Part shown: piece after piece, positions 57,264-64,000 of the stretch
How the letters are laid out: every line of letters begins with the position of its first letter
Position numbering within the stretch: position 1 is the stretch's first letter
Source: Mycoplasma_N cavipharyngis
Lineage (GTDB): Bacteria > Bacillota_I > Bacilli_A > Mycoplasmatales > Mycoplasmoidaceae
DNA length: 64,000 nucleotides
Direction of reading: 5' to 3'
Assembly (NCBI RefSeq): GCF_042984175.1
Contig: NZ_CP155569.1
Span: 744,001 to 808,000 of the forward strand
The notes under the pieces: generated by a model
Seen by the model: the letters and a program-made list of their open reading frames with translations, nothing else
Database searches by the model: none
What the model was told of the DNA's origin: nothing
Translations under genes and position numbers: made by a program

Positions 57264-57709
57264 GGGAGTGTCAAGGTTTCGACGTGATTTTTAGACATTT
57301 AGATGCAGTGGGGTGTGGCCCCTTATAGCTGAAGGTTTCAATAACCGCAAAACCAAAAAACACAAATTATGAAGAAATGGTGGATGTAAATCTATTAGCT
57401 TCTTCAAATTTAAATCTAGCTTTAGTTTAAAATAGTTTTTCATTAACTTACAATAAACTTTTATAATAGTTTATTCTTAAATCTAGGCAAAAATAATAAT
57501 TGATGCATAATAAATTATTGTTTTTTTCATTATGTATTATTTGTTTGTAATGATTATTAACATCCAAATAATTATTTTTATATAATCTTACTAAATAATT
57601 AATGTTTTAGATTGATTGTTTAGGACATCTTCTTATTCTAAAACTAAACTGTAGACTCTATTTGATAAGAAAATTGCGGAAAGGGGTTCGATTCCCCTCA
57701 CTTCCACCA
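57264..57709 (+). ncRNA. ssrA: Transfer-messenger RNA (tmRNA)
   Basis: A 446-base tmRNA. The acceptor stem GGGAGTG (57264) pairs with CACTTCC followed by ACCA at 57709; the T arm GGTTCGATTCC is clear and CCA is encoded. The 5' part has GTCAAGGTTTCGACG, typical of tmRNA. The likely resume codon is GCA at 57347 in ACCGCA, and the tag frame stops at TAA 57428-57430. The tag would be 27 residues, beginning AKPKNTNYEE and ending NLNLALV. Pseudoknots follow in the A/T-rich middle. It works with SmpB to free stalled ribosomes. Confidence 0.96.
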
Positions 57710-58275
57710 TTTTATAATTAAAAAACCATTCATTAGTTAAAGTGAATGGTTTTTTTATTGCCATTAAACTTTTTTTGATTGTTTTTAAACACTTATTGTT
57801 CAATTAAGAAGTGGCAATAAAAATTTTATTAATTTTCATTTTTTTCAATTATAATTTGACCAACTATTAATTTTCAAATTAAGTTTTGAATATTTTCTTT
57901 TATGAATAATATTTCCATTAGCTTTTTTTGATTCATATTTTTTATTTTTATTATTTAGCAATTTAAAATCTTAATTTTTTCTTTTTTCTTAAGATCTTTT
58001 TTTATAAAAGATTCATGTAGAAATAAAAAAATTAATTCTTTGCTATTTTTATTAAACAAAACTAATGATTTTTTTAATGATCATTATTCTTGCTCTTGTT
58101 AATAGATCATTTCTTTATTAAAAAATCATTGGCTAAATTCTTATTGACTTATCTAAATTAGTTTCTGTATTTTTTTAAAACAAAATTTAACTTCAAAACT
58201 TAATTTAGCAACAAATTATTTATAAATTTTTAATTTTATTAAAAAAATTTTTATTTCAAGAAAGGCAATCATATT
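57710..58275. other. Intergenic region between tmRNA and lipoprotein 4
   Basis: Apart from the tmRNA terminator, these 566 bases show no gene or strong repeat. They are A/T-rich with long T runs. AAGAAAGG at 58258-58265 is the ribosome site for the next gene. Confidence 0.45.
57721..57757 (+). terminator. Rho-independent terminator after ssrA
   Basis: AAAACCATTCA pairs with TGAATGGTTTT, with a T7 tail. It starts 12 bases after the encoded CCA. Confidence 0.88.
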
Positions 58276-60288
58276 TTGAAAACCAAATTAAAATATCAAA
58301 AAAGAAATTTTCTAAAAATTTCTCTACTTTTATTACCAATCTCAACAATTACTTTATCTGCATGTGCTCAAGAGCAAAATTTTAAAATTTTATCAAATTA
58401 TAATGGACAAGCTGATTTGCTCTTATCATTACAAATTCCACCTGATTATTATCCTTATCAATATCAAGAAAATAGTTATCGATCATATTTAAGTAAACCA
58501 AGTGAATATATTAAAGTTAATCAGCATACAAGTGCAACAAAACGAACATTAAACCAAAAAATTGACCAACGTTTTCAAAAATTATTAAGTCAAGTTCGTG
58601 CTAATGGTCCCAGTTTGTGAAATAATGCAATTTATGATTCAGGAACAGTTAGTCGCAACCAATCATTTTGAACTAATAAATATGCTGCATTATTATTTAT
58701 GGAACGTTTTGTGCTTGATGATTATCAAACAATAGCAGAAGCAAGAAAAATTTTACCTAATTCTGAAACAATTATTGAAACTAATTTTCGTGCAAGTCGT
58801 GATCCGTTCACTACTTTTGGAACTAAAGTTTATCAAGCTGCAGAAAATTTAAATACTCAAAATAGAAGTGCACCAATAAGTGATGAGCAGAAAATTGCAA
58901 CTGGTTTAGAAAATTATAAAAATCAGTTTCCTAGTCAAGATCCACCTGATGCTTTATACCGTTATCAGTCTTATATTAACTTTTGAAATCAACATATTGA
59001 AAAAAACAAAACAACTTTAAATCAATATGGTTTTAATCAATGAATTAAAAATTGATCTGATCATACTAATAATAAAAAAACACCGATTTTTTATTTAGGT
59101 AATGAAGCCATTGATCAAAAATTAGCTGAATTGTATTCAAAAGTAATTTTAAGTAATGCTGAAACAAAAACGATTAATAATTTTATTAATCCAAATCAAA
59201 ATAATTGAAAAATTAATTATCTTGATTCAACTGCTACTGTAAGTTCAGAACCTAAAAAACATAATAAAAAAGTCAAGGTTTTAGATCATCATCCTGCTTT
59301 TGAACAACAAGCCAATCCAGGTAGTTCACCAGCTGCTGAAGGTAGTCAAAGAGATACAATGGTTTATTTGTATCAATTAGCAGCAGGAATTGATCAATAT
59401 ACTAAAACTAAAAAAGCCCTTTTTGACAAAAACTTCAAAGATGATCCAAGATATCTTTTCATGCAACATGCTTTAAGTAATGTTAGTTTAATTGCTCAAA
59501 ACATGCAAAATCGTTTTAAAGCAATTAAAGCGTATTTAAAAGCAATTAATGTTGTTGATCAAAATTATGATCCAGAAAATGACAATTTTATTAAAGATAA
59601 TTCTAAAGTGTTAAGTATTGTAACTTATCCACCAGCATTTAATGGTAATGCTACAATTCAAACAATTTCTAAATTTGCTTTTATTTATTATGATATTGGT
59701 TTAAAACAACCACTACCAGTGCAACATAATCAAACTGAATCAACAAAAAATCAAACAAATCCTGATTTAAGTTGAGTTAAATATGCTGGTGAAACAACTC
59801 AAAATTTAAGTAATGATAATCCAGAAAAGGGTAGTGAAATTTTTAACATTGATGATAATGGTTGATGATGAAACTTAGGTGATGGTAAAAAAAGTACAGA
59901 AAATTTACAAAATTTCAATAAAACTAGTGATACAGTAATTATTACCGCTACTGATCAAGACTGATCAACCCTAACAGGAAATGCTACATCTGGTTCAAAT
60001 CCATATGTTAAAAGTTTAGCTTCAATTTCAAAAACTTATCAAAACAATGATCCAATTAATAAAATTAATAGTGATCAATATTCAGTCCATCATGTTGGTT
60101 ATGGTTTGTGAAACGAAGGTTTAAGATCACCATTTTCAGTCAATATGGTATTAGATCGCTTAGTTGAAATTTTACAAAAACAGTATGATCCTAATTTTAG
60201 CAAACCTGATTTGTATAAATCAGCAATGGATTGGGGTAATTATTGATCTGATCATTTCATTAATGGCACTAATGTTGTTCAAAAATAA
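58276..60288 (+). CDS. Lipoprotein of unknown function
   Basis: A 670-residue lipoprotein. The start is TTG with AAGAAAGG 10 bases upstream; the signal (KTKLKYQKRN then ISLLLLPISTITLSAC) has a lipobox with Cys30. The mature part is rich in Asn, Gln, Tyr and Asp with no motif I know; it contains a repeat-poor middle and a Trp-rich DNGWWWNLGDG stretch near residue 530. It is expected on the outer face of the membrane. It is followed by a terminator and another lipoprotein in the same direction. Confidence 0.75.
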
Positions 60289-60724
60289 TTAAAAATCATT
60301 TTATTTGAATATTAGTTTATTTCAAACTATTATTAAACAATTTTTTAAAATAATCATTTTTCACATAATGAACTTCTTAAAATTAATTATTATAAGAAGT
60401 TCATTTTTTTATTAAATTGTTTAAAAATAAAAACAATTTTATTAATGATTAAACTAATCATTAATCATCTAATAAGATCTAGTTATAATTTTCCCCTTTT
60501 AATTTAAAACTAGTTTTGTTTAATTATTTATTTCTATTTATATAATGAAATACCAGTTCATAAAGTAGTTTTAAAAAAATTAATAAACTATTTGTGAAAA
60601 TAATTTTTAAAAATAGATTTATATAAAATCATGTAACATTTTTAAAAATTTAATAATTGTAATGATCAAAACAAATTAAAAGATTTTGTTTTTTTCAAAT
60701 AAGAAAGTGAATTATCATAGATCA
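60289..60724. other. Intergenic region between lipoproteins 4 and 5
   Basis: These 436 bases hold a terminator (60367-60410) and A/T-rich DNA without a coding frame. TATAAAAT-like sequences occur near 60620-60630, but no clear promoter can be chosen. Confidence 0.4.
60367..60410 (+). terminator. Rho-independent terminator after lipoprotein 4
   Basis: AATGAACTTCTTA pairs with TAAGAAGTTCATT, with a seven-T tail. It lies 79 bases after the stop at 60288. Confidence 0.88.
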
Positions 60725-63502
60725 ATGGCGATTTTTAAGAAAAAAAAGAAATTTTTAAAATCTAGTTTGATTTTATTAGGATTAGGAATTTTTAACATTC
60801 CAATTTTATCTGCTTGTGTTTCTCCAACTCAAGATGTTGCTAAATATTCAACACGAGTTAAAAATAGACCTGAAACATATAAGTTTAAAGCAGCTCAACA
60901 TACTCCTAATTACTATAAGCCACCAAGATTAGCTTCACCAATTGAAATTGATTCAAAATACACTGGCATCTTTCCTAATTTTGATCAAGATCCTAATAGT
61001 GCATCTAATTCTGATGTTAATTCAGTTGAATTTGTTTTAGACCCATCCTTAATTCCTGAAGGCAGAATTTATCAACAAACAATTGCTAATTTAACTAAAG
61101 ATGATATTAAAAACGATCTTCTAGATTCACTAATTGAAATTATTGAAAACAATCCTAATGTTTATCTTGATTTTAATAAATTAGAACTTGATTTTCGTCT
61201 AATTAAACAAAGTTCATCTAGACTTTTAATTAATTCGTTTTTAATGAAACTTGTTTTTAGCAACAATGGGATTAATGCCTTTAATTTATTTAATAGTATT
61301 AGTATTCCAGGACAATCAACAGTTGAATTAACAATTAATTTATTTGAAGGAACAATTCGTCCTGATTATAGTGTTGGTTCAGATCGTAATGGTTTACCAG
61401 GATCATATGCAGCTTCATGAGCGATTGAAGCAAACGCCTTTGATTTTACTGTTAACACAAAATATATTGCTGGAGCACTATCAGGTAATGAAACTAGTTT
61501 TAATCCTAAACGAATTAATTTCATTACTTCACGCAGTTTTGCCATTAACACTTTTTATGCAGGATTTTCATCAGTTACAACTTATGAAATTCTAAAACAA
61601 ACAGCTAATTATGATTTGGCTAAATTAGATTCTGAAACAATTAAAAAAGATATTAATGATTGATGAACCCAATATTTTCGTTTACAAGCTAGTTTAGGTT
61701 ATCAAGATGTTGAACGAATTATGAATTATCTAATTGCACCATCAATTAAAGATAGTGATGGTATATTAAGAACGCCATTGTACATTTTGCTAGTTGATAA
61801 AAACAAACGTGAAGAAATTTTAAAAATTGCTTTACATAATCCAGGTTTGCGTAACATTATTAATTCCGTCTTAGATCAGAAAATTTTTAATTTTAATGGT
61901 AGTGATAAAGATAAACAACAAAAAGCAGCACAAGAGTATGTTGATAATGTCACAAATTTCTTTAAATATTTATTAAATTTAAATTTAAGTACTTTTTTTG
62001 ATCAAGGAATCGAAGTTCGCGTTGAATGAATTAAAGATCCAGTTTTATACACTACTAACATTAATGATCCTCACATTTCCTTTCAATATAGAGTTAAAGT
62101 AACATTTAAAGAAAATTTAAAAATTGATTCTAAGGCTAAATTTATCAATCAAGATAATAAAGAATATCAATATGATATTGCTTCATTTTTACAACTTGAT
62201 AAAATCATTATTGGTCTTAGTCGTGAAAGTAATAATAAGAAAAACAACACTTCACAAACAGATGCGCTTTTAAATTCATTTGCTAAATTGTTTGCTTTAG
62301 ATAAATTAGAAGTTAAAAAAGGTGAATCAATTACTTTTGGTTTTGAAGCGACACAATCACCTTTAACATTAGCAGTTAGTCAAACTTTAGATGTTGCTAA
62401 AGCTGAAAATGTTAATTTAGGTTGAGAAGCAACTGATACTAAACTAACAGTTGATCTATCAAAAATGCAAACCTTTTGAGAAATCATTTATCATAAAATG
62501 AATTTAATCACATATAAGGGTGGTAATACTGGTGGTTTAATTAATGCTTTTAAAGGAATTGGTGAAATTAAAGCTTTAGCTGATCGGGTGAAAAAAGGTG
62601 AATATGACATTTTATTTCAAATTTTAGATTATTTATTTGTTAGTGATGCACAACGTCAATTAGTAAATCATCCTAGAAATAAACGTGAAGCACGACCTGT
62701 AGAAGTCTTATTTGATACGATTACTAATCAAGAATATTCAGTTGCATCATATCCAATGCGAATTAATTTATCGCGAGCTTTTTATTATTTAGCAGATCAA
62801 TTTAATAGCAAACCTTTATGAGTTGCAACTAATAATACTAATGCTGATTTTGCTAAAAATACGATTATTAATAATCCTGATTTAAGCTTAACTGATTTAG
62901 TACCAACTTTAGGATTTAATATTGAAAATACGCTTGGTAATAATAATACTAATTATGATAATCAAACTAATTTTGCCCTATTGTGAAAAAAACAACAATT
63001 TTTAGATCAAACTAATAGTTTTAGTTATCAAGGAATTTCTGCTAAAACTAGTATTTATAAATATGAAGCTGCAGCAGAGCAAATTAAAGCAATTTTAAGT
63101 AAAGTGAAAACTGATGAACAGTTATATCAAAGTCAACCACAAATTTTAGATATAGTTAAAAAGAATTTTATTAATCATACTAATTATCAATTTAATCCTA
63201 AAGTTTCAATTACTAAAATTCCATTAGATCAAGCAATCCGCTCTGTCTTTCATAAAAGAGTTCAAGCAGGAATTGGTGGTCTTGCTCATTTTGTTAATTT
63301 CTTTGATTCAAGTAAATATGATATTAATAGTGCAGCTGATCATATTGTTGATTTAAATCCGCACATAATTAATGTTAATTTACAAATTCCTGATTTCATT
63401 TTAGGTGAAAATAGTAGTGGCATTTATACTACTAAAGTTAGTGAAGTAACCACTTGATTTGTTGCTCCAATTGTTGATCCTAATAAAATTAAAATCGATT
63501 AA
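60725..63502 (+). CDS. Large lipoprotein of unknown function
   Basis: A 925-residue lipoprotein. From ATG 60725 the signal is MAIFKKKKKF, a hydrophobic stretch, and ILSAC with Cys31. In-frame GTG (60707) and TTG (60686) starts would add 6 or 13 residues; AAGAAAG at 60701-60707 is the only plausible ribosome site. The mature protein shows no family I know. It has strand-rich segments such as VELTINLFEG and FQYRVKVTF, and a C-terminal half with repeated Asn/Asp stretches. It is probably surface exposed. Confidence 0.75.
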
Positions 63503-63533
63503 TTAAAAAATTAATTAATTTAAAAAAATAAAT

Positions 63534-63567
63534 AACCAAGATTGAATTTTTTGATCTTGGTTTTTTT
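63534..63567 (+). terminator. Rho-independent terminator after lipoprotein 5
   Basis: AACCAAGAT pairs with ATCTTGGTT, followed by seven T in total. It is 31 bases after the stop. Confidence 0.85.
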
Positions 63568-63748
63568 ACTGATTAGTTTTTTAATTAGATTTAAATAAAT
63601 TATTTTGTTTATAATTAGTTTTTTTAAATTTTTGATTTGGTTATTAATTTATTGTTTAATTTTTTTTATAAAAAAATAATATAATTTAGCAATAATTTTT
63701 TAGTTTGATAGTTAAGAAATTATTTGATTAGTTTTGGAAAATTAGTTT

Positions 63749-64000
63749 GTGAAAAATAAAAAAAATAATAATGCTTTAAAAAATATTTTTATTAAAGATT
63801 GAGATTGTGGCCAAGTTAATGTGAAAAGAATTAATTTTGGTAGTTGAAATTTTTTTTCTTTTTATGAACGAGAAAAAATTTTTAAAAGATATCTTTGATC
63901 AGCAATATTTGGCTTATGAATTGGCATCACCAGTTTTTTCTTTTTGCAAAAAACTGGAATATATAACTTAGGTGCAACAGGATTTTTTCAAGGTTTATCA
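63749..64000 (+). CDS. YitT-family membrane protein (3' truncated by window)
   Basis: 84 residues are visible and the frame runs off the window. The start is GTG with GGAAAA nine bases upstream; no ATG is in frame. A polar N-terminus (residues 1-45) precedes a helix LWSAIFGLWIGITSFFFL and then GIYNLGATGFFQG. This last block is the repeat hallmark of YitT/DUF161 membrane proteins, of which mycoplasmas carry several. The function of the family is unknown. Confidence 0.7.

Noticed and set aside
1..64000. CRISPR arrays, tRNA or rRNA genes.
   Set aside because: No regular short repeats with spacers, no tRNA-like T-arm besides the tmRNA, and no rRNA-like conserved blocks were seen by eye; a tRNAscan or Infernal run would settle weak cases.

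Overview
The window is AT-rich DNA from a wall-less Mollicute (a mycoplasma in the broad sense). The main evidence is that UGA must be read as tryptophan: nearly every long reading frame carries in-frame TGA codons where homologues have Trp, and frames join into full-length proteins only with translation table 4. Lipobox lipoproteins, a compact housekeeping gene set and the lack of biosynthetic operons agree with this. I cannot name the species. Parts of the gene content recall the pneumoniae-group mycoplasmas, which is an inference from memory. Coordinates below join the pieces across UGA codons.

Layout. 1-5388: two tandem paralogues that carry arrays of small N-terminal modules in front of an RNase HIII catalytic domain; the left one is cut by the window edge. 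5420-8112: an alpha/beta hydrolase (minus) and arginyl-tRNA synthetase argS (plus). 8214-12090: two overlapping, paralogous, C-terminally membrane-anchored proteins of unknown family. 12094-17365: ung (minus), then a choline-kinase-like protein, a membrane protein, the GTPase obg and the pyruvate dehydrogenase E2 gene pdhC (plus). 17470-18033: a small membrane protein (minus). 18695-30865: three tandem giant paralogous lipoproteins of 1320-1368 residues.

31045-34458 holds the secG-rnr-smpB cluster (protein export, RNA decay, trans-translation). 34665-37076 is an unusual fusion of a GH32 sucrose-hydrolase-like domain with a PfkB fructokinase-like domain, and both halves appear to have lost catalytic motifs. 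37173-38087 is an unknown gene. A long minus-strand block follows: a heterodimeric ABC exporter pair (38098-41888), a glyoxalase-II-like metallo-hydrolase, mnmG, topA and an RNase J-family protein without its metal-binding motif (47094-48794).

49125-50629 is an unknown gene plus recA. 51002-54012 is a tightly overlapping three-gene cluster encoding two MacB/LolD-type ATPases, one fused to a four-helix membrane domain. 54158-55629 has a DUF402 protein and a helical unknown protein. Minus-strand genes 55651-57155 are an S1-like protein, a zinc-ribbon protein and greA. tmRNA (ssrA) is at 57264-57709. Two further lipoproteins (58276-60288 and 60725-63502) and the start of a YitT-family membrane protein (63749 onward) close the window.

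Most functional links are housekeeping: smpB and ssrA rescue stalled ribosomes, rnr and the RNase J homologue act in RNA turnover, and recA, topA, ung and RNase HIII act on DNA. The accessory part is surface proteins and exporters. The strongest candidates for something undescribed are the RNase HIII proteins with multiplied N-terminal domains, the degenerate GH32-PfkB fusion, and the RNase J-like pseudoenzyme. No CRISPR array, complete insertion sequence, tRNA or rRNA was seen.
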